A DNA stretch of 64,000 bases from Prauserella_A oleivorans. Its GTDB lineage: Bacteria; Actinomycetota; Actinomycetes; Mycobacteriales; Pseudonocardiaceae. The notes under the pieces are model-generated. The model made no database searches. It was not told where the DNA came from and worked only from the letters and a program-made list of their open reading frames with translations. Positions 26,537-34,427 of this stretch are shown piece by piece. Each line of letters opens with the position of its first letter. The first letter of the stretch is position 1. The stretch is taken from NCBI RefSeq assembly GCF_042685745.1, contig NZ_JBHUNT010000001.1:3906001-3970000 (forward strand), given 5' to 3'. The position numbers and the translations under genes are program-made.

Positions 26537-28093
26537 GTCCTCCACGACGAAGCTGGCGCGGGTGCTGATGGGGGCGCCGGGCCGGGTCACGTAGGGCAGC
26601 ACGCGGAAGTCGCTGCGCCACCGCTGCCGGTCGACGTGGACCCGGACGTAGCCACGCTGGCCGTTGAAGAACTTCATGTGCGGGTTGGCGGCGAGGAACC
26701 GCTCGCCGTCGCTGTTCATGTCCGCGCCGTCGCCGCCGCTGGTGATCGACGTGCCGACGAACTCGCTGCCCACGGTCGGCGAGTCGGGATCGGTGAAGTC
26801 GCGCTTGAGGTCCCACGCGTAGTTCTGGTGGCGGTCGCCGGTGATCACCACGAGGTTGCGCACTCCCTGGTCCTGGGCCTCGGCGAGCAGCCGGTCGCGC
26901 TCGGCGACGTAGCCGTCCCACGGGTCCGTCCACACCTCCGTCGCCTCACCGGGGTCCCGGTCGGTCTGCCCCATCGGCGCCTGGTTGCCGAGCACCTGCC
27001 AGCGCGCCCGCGAGCTGCCGAACCCGCGCAACACCCAGTCCCGCTGCTCGGCACCGAGGATCGTGCGCTCCGGATCGAACCGCTCGTCACACGTGGCGGA
27101 CGCCCCGTCGCCGCACGGCTGGTCGTCCCGGTACTGGCGCGTGTCGAGCATCGTGAACTCCGCGAGCCGGCCGTAGGAGATCCGCCGGTGCAGCCGCACC
27201 TCCGGCCCCGATGGCATCTGCTCGCTGCGGAACGGCATGTTCTCGTACATCGCCTGGAACGCCTGCGCCCGGCGCTGCCGGAACGTCGCCGGGTCGTCGT
27301 CGTTCTCCGAGATGTCGCCCGCCCAGTTGTTCTCGACCTCGTGGTCGTCGATCGTCATGATCCACGGGAAGCGGGCGTGCGCCCGGATCAACGGCTCCTC
27401 GGACTTGTAGAGCCCGTACTGGAGGCGGTAGCGCGCGAGACCGGTCGTCTCGGTGTGGAACTTCGGATCGGTGACCACGCCCCGCCGGTTGTTGGCCACG
27501 CCGTACTCGTAGAGGTAGTCGCCGAGGTGCACCACCAGGTCGAGGTCCTCCTCGGCCAGGTGGTCGTAGGCGGTGTAATAGCCGTCCTGCCAGGCCTGGC
27601 AGGAGGCGAACGCGAAACTGAGCTCCTTCGGGTTGGCCGACCGCGCCGGGGTCGTGCGGGTCCGGCCGGTCATGGAGATCTCGCCGCCGACGCGGAAGCG
27701 GTAGTAGTACTCGCGGTCCGGCGCGAGGCCGCTGATCTCCGGGTGCACGGAGTGCCCGAGCTCCGGTGTCGCCACAACGCTGCCCCGCTTCACCACACCG
27801 CGGAAGCGCTCGTCGACGGCCACCTCGTACTCGACCCGGACGGGGCGCGCGGGCATGCCACCATGACCGTCCTCGGCGAACGGGTCCGGGGCGAGCCGGG
27901 TCCAGAGCACCACGCCGTCGGGCAGCGGGTCGCCGGAGGCCACACCGAGCGCGAACGGGCTGCCGTCGACCCGGGGTGCGGCGAAGGTGCCCGACGCGTT
28001 CCAGGCGCCGGTGCCGAGGAGAACGGCGGCGGCGCCCGCGCCGCCGTAGCCGAGGAAACGTCGCCGGGACACTGAGCGCGGACGCGCGACCAT
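26510..28093 (-). CDS. phoD: Tat-exported PhoD-type alkaline phosphatase/phosphodiesterase
   Basis: 527 aa. The N-terminus has a twin-arginine signal SRRRFLG (9–15) followed by a hydrophobic stretch and an Ala-rich cleavage region near residue 38. The mature part has the PhoD N-terminal beta domain and metal-site motifs: FASCQAW, VVHLGDYLYEYG, TIDDHEVENNW and VITGDRHQNYAW. It hydrolyses phosphomono- and diesters outside the cell, usually under phosphate limitation; no PHO box was recognised. ATG at 28093 has AGGAGGA about 5 nt upstream. Confidence 0.93.
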   Translation of the reverse strand: MVARPRSVSRRRFLGYGGAGAAAVLLGTGAWNASGTFAAPRVDGSPFALGVASGDPLPDGVVLWTRLAPDPFAEDGHGGMPARPVRVEYEVAVDERFRGVVKRGSVVATPELGHSVHPEISGLAPDREYYYRFRVGGEISMTGRTRTTPARSANPKELSFAFASCQAWQDGYYTAYDHLAEEDLDLVVHLGDYLYEYGVANNRRGVVTDPKFHTETTGLARYRLQYGLYKSEEPLIRAHARFPWIMTIDDHEVENNWAGDISENDDDPATFRQRRAQAFQAMYENMPFRSEQMPSGPEVRLHRRISYGRLAEFTMLDTRQYRDDQPCGDGASATCDERFDPERTILGAEQRDWVLRGFGSSRARWQVLGNQAPMGQTDRDPGEATEVWTDPWDGYVAERDRLLAEAQDQGVRNLVVITGDRHQNYAWDLKRDFTDPDSPTVGSEFVGTSITSGGDGADMNSDGERFLAANPHMKFFNGQRGYVRVHVDRQRWRSDFRVLPYVTRPGAPISTRASFVVEDGRPGVQAS

Positions 28094-28201
28094 GGGGTCC
28101 TCCTGTGGTGGGGATGCGGGATCGGCAGAATCGTGGTGCGCCGACGTGGCCACCACGGTTCGCACGGGCGACACACGCATGAACAGGAGAAGATCAACGA
28201 C

Positions 28202-28663
28202 GTGTTCCGGGTCGTCTTCTACCACCCCGAGATCCCGCCCAACACGGGCAACGCGATCCGGCTCGCCGCGAACACCGGCTGCGAGCTGCACCTGATCGAG
28301 CCACTCGGATTCTCGCTGGAGGACAAGTACCTGCGCCGGGCCGGGCTCGACTACCACGACCTCGCGCACGTCCGGGTCCACGCCGACCTCGCCGCCGCGT
28401 GGCGGGCGCTGGCACCCGAGCGGGTCTTCGCCTTCACCACCCGCGGCACGCGCCGCTACACCGACGTCCGCTACGCCGAGACCGACGTGCTGTTGTTCGG
28501 GCCGGAATCGACCGGCCTGCCCGACGACGTGCTCGCCGACCCGATGGTCACCGAGCGGTTGCGGCTGCCGATGCTGCCGACATCCCGCTCGCTCAACCTG
28601 ACCAACACCGCCTCGATCGTGGTCTACGAGGCGTGGCGGCAGCTGGACTTCGCCGGCTCCTAG
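28202..28663 (+). CDS. trmL: tRNA (cytidine(34)/5-cmnm-uridine(34)-2′-O)-methyltransferase
   Basis: 153 aa. Minimal SPOUT methyltransferase: VFYHPEIPPNTGNAIRLAANTGCELHLI at the N-terminus, LLFGPESTGLP in the middle and the knotted SAM site LPMLPTSRSLNLTNTASIVVYEAWRQ at the end. Methylates the ribose at the wobble position of tRNA-Leu in relatives. GTG at 28202 has AGGAGAA 10–12 nt upstream. It converges on the VWA gene with only 4 bp between stops. Confidence 0.93.
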   Translation: MFRVVFYHPEIPPNTGNAIRLAANTGCELHLIEPLGFSLEDKYLRRAGLDYHDLAHVRVHADLAAAWRALAPERVFAFTTRGTRRYTDVRYAETDVLLFGPESTGLPDDVLADPMVTERLRLPMLPTSRSLNLTNTASIVVYEAWRQLDFAGS

Positions 28664-28667
28664 CCGG
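28653..28667. terminator. Small hairpin over the trmL stop codon
   Basis: CCGGCT-CCT-AGCCGG, with the TAG stop of trmL at the edge of the loop and the stop of the convergent VWA gene directly adjacent. Six-bp stem only, so weak. Confidence 0.4.
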
Positions 28668-29648
28668 TCAGGGCAGTCGCTGACCGAGGAACAGCGAGCT
28701 GCCCGCGGCACCGATGAGAACGATGGTGCCGAGCACGACCCACGGCCTGCTCGCGTCGACGTTCTTCGTCTCGTAGCCGATCTGCTCGCCGAGGCTGGCG
28801 TAGACCTCCTTGAGCTCGTCGGCCGTGGCGGCCTTGTAGAAATCCCCGCCCGACAGGCGCGCGATCTCCCGCATCGAGGTGTCGTCGACCTCGACGGGGA
28901 TCTGCTTGCCTTCGATCTCGACCGACCCGTGCGAGGTGCCGAACGAGATCGTCGTCACCGGGATCTCCTTCTGTTTGGCCACGCCCGCTGCCGTGAACGC
29001 CCCCCGCGGGGCGTACTCGTCCTGCGGCACGGTCTGCTTGCCGTCGGTCATCAGCAGGATCCGCGCGGGCGGCGGGCCATCGGCTCCGCCGACCACCGCC
29101 GAGAAGCTCTCGATCGACTGCAGCGCGGCGAAGATGCCCTCACCCGTCGCCGTCGACTGGGCCAGCTTGAGGTTGTCGATCGCGCGCACCACGCCGTCGC
29201 GCTCGGTCGTCGGTGCCACCAGGACCGTGGCGGTGCCGGCGAACGAGATGAGCCCCAGGTTCACCCCGGGCGTGAGCCCTTCGGCGAACTGCTTCGCGGC
29301 GTCCTGCGCGGCCTTGAGCCGCGTCGGCGCGACGTCGGTGGCCTCCATCGACAGCGACACGTCGATCACGAGCATCACCGTCGCCCGGTTGCGCGGCACC
29401 TTCTGTTCCGCGGTCGGCCCGGCCAGCGCGAAGGTCAGCAACAGCAGCGACACGACCAGCAGTGCCGCCGGCACGTGCCGTGTCCAGCGCCTGCCGCGCG
29501 GCGCCACTCGCTCCAGCAACTCCAGGTTCGAGAACCGTAGGGTCCGCTTGCGCCGGGTCCGCAACGCCAGCACGTAGCCGGCCACCACGGCGGCCACGAC
29601 GAACAGCAGCAGGAACCACCACGGCGAGGAGAATCCGGTGAGGCTCAC
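28668..29648 (-). CDS. BatA-like VWA membrane protein (Rv1481-like)
   Basis: 326 aa. Two N-terminal membrane segments (about 8–27 and 58–77), a VWA domain with MIDAS DVSLSM (around 96–101) and LLMTDGKQT, and one C-terminal membrane segment (about 300–320). It forms the MoxR–DUF58–VWA module with the next two genes, known from Rv1479–Rv1481 and implicated in cell-envelope stress resistance. The start overlaps the DUF58 stop by 4 bp (ATGA). Confidence 0.9.
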   Translation of the reverse strand: MSLTGFSSPWWFLLLFVVAAVVAGYVLALRTRRKRTLRFSNLELLERVAPRGRRWTRHVPAALLVVSLLLLTFALAGPTAEQKVPRNRATVMLVIDVSLSMEATDVAPTRLKAAQDAAKQFAEGLTPGVNLGLISFAGTATVLVAPTTERDGVVRAIDNLKLAQSTATGEGIFAALQSIESFSAVVGGADGPPPARILLMTDGKQTVPQDEYAPRGAFTAAGVAKQKEIPVTTISFGTSHGSVEIEGKQIPVEVDDTSMREIARLSGGDFYKAATADELKEVYASLGEQIGYETKNVDASRPWVVLGTIVLIGAAGSSLFLGQRLP

Positions 29649-30595
29649 GACGCCGCTCCCGACCAGCCCCGCTTGCGCGCCACCACGAACCGCACGACGT
29701 CGGCGATCCAGTCGGAATCGGTCCGCAGCACCAGATGCCCGGCACCGGCCTGCCGCAGCGCCCGCGCCACCTGGGCGCGGTGGGCCTGTGCGGCAGCGGC
29801 GAACTCCTTGCGCAGCAACGCCGAGGCGTGCACCTCACGTTGCCTGCCGGTCTCCGGATCGGCCAGCACGATGTCCCCGACCTCGGGCAGGTCGACGTCG
29901 CGCGGGTCGATTACCTCCACGCCGATCAGGTCGTGCCGGGCCGACAGTGCCCGCAGCGGCCGCTCCCAGCCGGTGTCGCCGAGGAAATCCGACACCACGA
30001 CGGCCAGGCCCCGGCGTCGCGGTGGCCGGCGCAGCTGGTCGACGAGCGCGCCGAGGTCCCCGCGCGTGCCTTCCGGTGCGCGGGGCATCTGCGCGACCCT
30101 GCGGACGAGGTTGCGAGCGTGCGCGAGCCCGCCACGCGGCGGCAGGCGCACGGTCTCGGCGCCGTTGGAGATCAGCGCGCCGATGCGGTTGCCGCCGCCG
30201 CGGGTCAGGTGCACGACAGCCGCGACGGCGCAGATGACGAGATCACGCTTCTCGCACACCGCCGTCCCGAAGTCGAGGCTGGCGGACAGGTCGGCCACCA
30301 CCCACGTCTCCAGTTCCCGGTCGGCGACGGTCTCGCGAATGTGCGGCGTGGTCGTCCGGGCGGTGACGGCCCAGTCCATCCGGCGGACGTCGTCGCCGGG
30401 TTGGTACGGCCGCGCCTCCCCCGGCTCCGAGCCGGGCCCCGGCACCAGACCGAGATGGTTACCCTGCAGCAGCCCGTCGAGCCGGCCGCGCACATCGAGT
30501 TCGAGCGTGCGCAGGCCCGCCTCGAGCCGGTCGCCCCGCAGCACCGGAGGCGCCCAGGCCGGCCTGCCCTTCGCGGCGTCGTTGATCGGACCCAT
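29645..30595 (-). CDS. DUF58-domain protein (Rv1480-like)
   Basis: 316 aa. DUF58 core YQPGDDVRRMDWAVTARTTTPHIRE at about 75–100, and a degenerate VWA-like continuation (WVVADLSASLDFG). It links the MoxR ATPase to the membrane VWA protein in this conserved module. ATG at 30595, 8 nt downstream of moxR. The biochemical role is not established. Confidence 0.92.
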   Translation of the reverse strand: MGPINDAAKGRPAWAPPVLRGDRLEAGLRTLELDVRGRLDGLLQGNHLGLVPGPGSEPGEARPYQPGDDVRRMDWAVTARTTTPHIRETVADRELETWVVADLSASLDFGTAVCEKRDLVICAVAAVVHLTRGGGNRIGALISNGAETVRLPPRGGLAHARNLVRRVAQMPRAPEGTRGDLGALVDQLRRPPRRRGLAVVVSDFLGDTGWERPLRALSARHDLIGVEVIDPRDVDLPEVGDIVLADPETGRQREVHASALLRKEFAAAAQAHRAQVARALRQAGAGHLVLRTDSDWIADVVRFVVARKRGWSGAAS

Positions 30596-30603
30596 GACGC
30601 GCG

Positions 30604-31665
30604 CTACCTGCCGGGCACACCTGCCGCCACCGGCTGCCCGCCCTGCGGCCGGGCAGTCACCTGCGGCAGCGGCACGGTCTGCAGGATGCGGTTGATGATG
30701 TGGTCCAGCGGCACGCCGTCCGCGAGCGCGTCGTAGGACAGCACCAGCCGGTGCCGCAGCACGTCCGGTACGACGTCCACCACGTCCTGCGGCAGCACGT
30801 AGTCGCGGCCGCGGACGAGCGCGAGTGCCCGAGAGGCGGCGATGATGCCGAGGCTCGCGCGCGGCGAGGCACCGTAGGACACCCACCCCGCCACGTCGGT
30901 GAGGCCGTGCTCGCCGGGTGTGCGGGTGGCCAGCACGAGCCGCACGACGTAGTCGACGAGGGCGTGGTGGACGAACACCTGCGAGGCGACCCCCTGCAGC
31001 CGCACGAGCTCGGCGGGGCTGAGCACCTCGTGCGGCTCGGGCGGCGTCACGCCCATCCGGTAGACGATCTCGCGCTCCTCCTCGGCCGTCGGGTATTCGA
31101 CGACGATCTTGAAGAGGAACCGGTCGCGCTGCGCCTCCGGCAGCGGGTACACGCCCTCGTTCTCGATCGGGTTCTGCGTGGCGAGCACGAGGAACGGATC
31201 CGGCATGGGGAAGGTCTGGCCGCCGATGGAGACGTGCCGCTCGGCCATCACCTCGAGCATCGCCGACTGCACCTTCGCGGGCGCGCGGTTGATCTCGTCG
31301 GCGAGCACGAAGTTGGCGACCACCGGTCCGAGCTCGACGTCGAACCTCTCACTGGCCTGGCGGTAGATCCGGGTGCCGAGGATGTCGGCGGGCACGAGGT
31401 CGGGGGTGAACTGCACACGGGAGAACGACCCGCCCACGACCTTGGCGAACGTCTCGACCGCGAGGGTCTTCGCGACGCCGGGCACGCCTTCCAGCAGCAG
31501 GTGTCCCTTGGCGAGCAGTCCCACCAGCATGCGCTCCACGAGCCGGTCCTGGCCGACGATGACGCGCTTGACCTCGAACACGGTGCGTTCCAGCAGCTGC
31601 GCGTCACGCGCGGGTGTGCCGGGCTGCGCCGCGGTCGCGCCGTCGGAATAGCCGGGCTCGGTCAC
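30604..31665 (-). CDS. moxR: MoxR-type AAA+ ATPase
   Basis: 353 aa. Walker A GVPGVAKT, Walker B FVLADEINRAPAKVQSALLE-type segment (here …SAMLEVM), sensor 1 VLATQNPIENEG, and the C-terminal lid with a sensor-2 Arg in SPRASLGII. Chaperone-like ATPase of the moxR–DUF58–VWA operon. GTG at 31665 is preceded by AAGGAGG, a strong ribosome-binding site that fixes the start. First gene of the three-gene operon. Confidence 0.95.
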   Translation of the reverse strand: MTEPGYSDGATAAQPGTPARDAQLLERTVFEVKRVIVGQDRLVERMLVGLLAKGHLLLEGVPGVAKTLAVETFAKVVGGSFSRVQFTPDLVPADILGTRIYRQASERFDVELGPVVANFVLADEINRAPAKVQSAMLEVMAERHVSIGGQTFPMPDPFLVLATQNPIENEGVYPLPEAQRDRFLFKIVVEYPTAEEEREIVYRMGVTPPEPHEVLSPAELVRLQGVASQVFVHHALVDYVVRLVLATRTPGEHGLTDVAGWVSYGASPRASLGIIAASRALALVRGRDYVLPQDVVDVVPDVLRHRLVLSYDALADGVPLDHIINRILQTVPLPQVTARPQGGQPVAAGVPGR

Positions 31666-31805
31666 ACCTAACCTCCTTGCCGGTGATCTTCGTCTACGCC
31701 GTGTGACCGTACCCGTGCCGACGGGCACGGCAACGGCCGAGGCTATCGGCCCCAGCAAACCGTTCCCCCGGTATGGCCGCTGTGAAGCATTCCGGTGCGC
31801 CCCGG

Positions 31806-32345
31806 CTACCGCAGATCCTCGGGCGTGTCGATGTCGGAGGCCTCCCCGGGAAGCGCCGGAACGTCCACGATGGAGAGACCGCTGAGCGTCCGGTGCAGCG
31901 ACGCGCCCACCGGATCGGCGGGCAGCGCGGCCCGCAGCCGCGTGGTGCGCCAGATGCCGATGAGCCATTGCCTCCGCCCGGCCTCGTCGGTGAGTACGGC
32001 GCCGTCGGCGTCGCCGAGGGCGGCGCGCAACCGGTCGACGGTGCCCGCGCCGACCCCGCGCAGATCGGCGGCCAGCACCGCGACGAGCGGCTGCTCGACG
32101 AGCCGCAGACCGGCCGCGAGCGCGGCGACGGGGCCGGAGCGGGGCGGGTCCTCGCGCGTCCAGCGCACGCCGGAGATTCCCTCGCGCCGCGGGCCGACCA
32201 CGACCACGGGGTCGGCCGCACGCAACGCGGTCACCGCTCGCTCGAGCAGCGTCGTGCCGGCGATCTCGAGCAGGGGTTTGTCCACGCCGCCGAGCCTGCG
32301 CGCGGCGCCGCCGGCGAGCACGATGCCCGCGAGGCCGGAGGTCAC
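31806..32345 (-). CDS. mobA: Molybdenum cofactor guanylyltransferase-like protein
   Basis: 179 aa. N-terminal nucleotidyltransferase signature VLAGGAARRLGGVDKPLLEIAG and a metal-binding AVLAADLRGV in place of the usual DxPxL. It would transfer GMP to molybdopterin to give the bis-MGD or MGD cofactor. Its GTG overlaps the stop of the RipA-like gene by 4 bp (GTGA), an odd pairing of cofactor and cell-wall genes. No other molybdenum genes are nearby. Other small NTP transferases look alike. Confidence 0.78.
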   Translation of the reverse strand: MTSGLAGIVLAGGAARRLGGVDKPLLEIAGTTLLERAVTALRAADPVVVVGPRREGISGVRWTREDPPRSGPVAALAAGLRLVEQPLVAVLAADLRGVGAGTVDRLRAALGDADGAVLTDEAGRRQWLIGIWRTTRLRAALPADPVGASLHRTLSGLSIVDVPALPGEASDIDTPEDLR

Positions 32346-33697
32346 CCGATCAACCGGGTCGCATACGGCACGATGTCGCCGTAGCGTACGGGCACGACCC
32401 GGACGTATCCACCCGAGTACGGCGCCTCGATCATCTGGCCGTTGCCCAGATACAGCGCGACGTGGTGGATGCCGCCGTTGCCCCAGAAGAGCATGTCGCC
32501 ACGGCGAGCCTGGGACAGCGGCACCTTGCGGCCCGCGTGGTACTGGTAGCCGCTGTAGTGCGGCAACGCCTGGACGCCGGCGAACGCGTAGATCATCAGC
32601 CCGGAGCAGTCGAACCCGATCTTGGCGTAGTCGCCGTGGGCATCGGCCACGCCGCCGTCGCGGATGCCATAGGTCGGGCCGGAGGCGTTGCCACCACCCC
32701 ACGCGTACTGCACGCCCAGCTGGGACATCGCGCGTGCGATCACCGACTCGACGGACGCGCTCGAGGGTGCCGAGCTCGCGGGTGCCGACGGCGCGGGCGC
32801 GCTGCTGCCGCCGGACGCGGCGAGTGCCGCCTGCCGGGCCCGTTCCGCCTCCTCGGCCTCCTTCTGCGCGAGCCAGTCCTCGTACCGGGCGCGCTGGCCC
32901 TCGAGCCCGTCCACCCGGGACTGGGCTTCGTAGAGCTGCTGCTCGACGCGGCTCTTCTCCGCCTCGAGCTCGCTGGTGCGCGCCGCCTGGCCCTGCTGGG
33001 CCTGGATCGCGGCGGCCTGGGCCTGCTCGGCGGCGGTCTTGGCCTGCTCGGCCTCGGCCCGGCGCTGCTCGGCGAGCTCGAGCGCCTTGCGCGCCGCGGC
33101 GTCCTTGTTGGACTTCTCGATCTGGGCGCGCTGCATGTCCTCGAGCGCGTCGAGCTCGCTGCTGCTGACGGCTTCGAGCAGTTGCGCACGGGCGAGGAGG
33201 TCGTCCGGGCTCTCCGCGCCGAGGTAGGCGCCGATGGAGCCGATCGTGCTCCCCTGCCGGTAGCTGCCCGCGACGAACCGGTCGAGATCGGCGCGCGCGG
33301 CCTCGATGGCGCCCGCCGCCGCGTCGGCCTCGGCCCTGGCGGCCGCGGCGTCGGCCTCCGCCTGGTCGGCGGCGGCGCGGGCCGACTGCAGGTCGACGCG
33401 CGCCTTGTTGGCCTGCTCCATCTTCAGCTCGACCTCGGCCTGCAGGGCGGCCAGCCGGGATTGCGCCTCGGCGAGCCGGTTGGTGAGCTGGCCGACCTCG
33501 CCCGCCTTGGCGTCGGCGGCCTCGCGGCCTGCCTCGAGCTCGGAATCGCTCGGGTTCGGGGGCGGTGGCGGCACCGCGGCGCCCGTGCCCGCCAGACCCA
33601 GCAGCGCCACCAGGGACACGGCACCGATCGCGAACGCCCGCCGCACACCGGCGGCGCCCCCGCGCGTCACGTCCGATCGCCTCAGCCTGGCCGGCAC
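32342..33697 (-). CDS. Secreted NlpC/P60 peptidoglycan endopeptidase, RipA-like
   Basis: About 451 aa. N-terminal signal peptide (hydrophobic AFAIGAVSLVALLGLAGTGA), then a long Ala/Glu/Gln-rich coiled coil (~60–290), a Pro/Ser/Ala linker, and a C-terminal NlpC/P60 domain with catalytic Cys364 (DCSGL) and His411/412 (GGIHHVALYLG). It cleaves D-Glu–mDAP bonds in stem peptides and is expected to act in daughter-cell separation. GTG at 33697 has GGGGAGG about 8 nt upstream. Position beside moxR and acnA matches ripA in M. tuberculosis; the coiled coil plays the autoinhibitory role in RipA. Confidence 0.92.
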   Translation of the reverse strand: MPARLRRSDVTRGGAAGVRRAFAIGAVSLVALLGLAGTGAAVPPPPPNPSDSELEAGREAADAKAGEVGQLTNRLAEAQSRLAALQAEVELKMEQANKARVDLQSARAAADQAEADAAAARAEADAAAGAIEAARADLDRFVAGSYRQGSTIGSIGAYLGAESPDDLLARAQLLEAVSSSELDALEDMQRAQIEKSNKDAAARKALELAEQRRAEAEQAKTAAEQAQAAAIQAQQGQAARTSELEAEKSRVEQQLYEAQSRVDGLEGQRARYEDWLAQKEAEEAERARQAALAASGGSSAPAPSAPASSAPSSASVESVIARAMSQLGVQYAWGGGNASGPTYGIRDGGVADAHGDYAKIGFDCSGLMIYAFAGVQALPHYSGYQYHAGRKVPLSQARRGDMLFWGNGGIHHVALYLGNGQMIEAPYSGGYVRVVPVRYGDIVPYATRLIG

Positions 33698-33908
33698 AGC
33701 CTCCACCTCCCCGTTCGGTGTAACAGACTGTGCCACCGGAGTCACTACTTCACCACATGTCACATGCGAAACTTCGTCATCTCCGGACACATTTACCCAG
33801 AACGGGGGATATCGGCCGACGCCAAATCGTGATCCGGCAGGATGCGCTCACCGGCGCGGCCCCAGCGGACGCGGGAGCTGCTGCCGCCGCGAACAGGGGG
33901 AAACCGCG

Positions 33909-34427
33909 ATGCCGACCAGCCGCCCGACCGCCGCCCACGTGAGCGCCGTGGTGTCGTCGCTCGGCCTCGTGGTGGCCGTGACCGGCAGTTTCCTGCCGTG
34001 GTTCCGCTCCGGGGAGGTGGAGCGCAACAGTTACCAGGCCGCCGGGCTGGTCGACCGGTTCGCGCTGCTGGACAACCCCTTCGCCACTGGCGCGCTCGCC
34101 GCCTGGGGCGCGGTTCCGTTGCTGTGCGCGCTGTGCGTGGCGCTGTTCGCGACGCGACTGCTCCGCGTTGGCGCAACGACAACGGTGCTTCTCGCGATAG
34201 TCGTAGGAACCGTTTCACTGCTCGCCACCGTCCAACGCAGTGACGGCGAGGGGGTCATCGGCATCACGCCGGCGGGCCCGCTCACCACCACCACAGGCAT
34301 GGGCATCGCACTGCTCGGAGGGCTCGGCGTGCTGGGCACGGCGTGGCGTCCCCGGCGACGCGGACCGACGCCGCGAACACAGCGCCCGCACAGTGCGCCC
34401 GAGGAAAGAACAGGTAGGGAACCGTGA
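33909..34427 (+). CDS. Small integral membrane protein, unknown function
   Basis: 172 aa. About four hydrophobic segments (13–32, 58–76, 83–100, 120–140) and a basic, Pro-rich C-terminal tail. No family recognised. ATG at 33909; GTGA overlap with the next gene shows translational coupling, so the two probably work together at the membrane. Divergent from the RipA-like gene. Confidence 0.72.
   Translation: MPTSRPTAAHVSAVVSSLGLVVAVTGSFLPWFRSGEVERNSYQAAGLVDRFALLDNPFATGALAAWGAVPLLCALCVALFATRLLRVGATTTVLLAIVVGTVSLLATVQRSDGEGVIGITPAGPLTTTTGMGIALLGGLGVLGTAWRPRRRGPTPRTQRPHSAPEERTGREP

Noticed and set aside
33698..33908. c-di-AMP (ydaO) riboswitch upstream of the NlpC/P60 gene
   Set aside because: These riboswitches often precede such genes in actinobacteria, but I cannot find the conserved GGGGGAACC-type core in either orientation.
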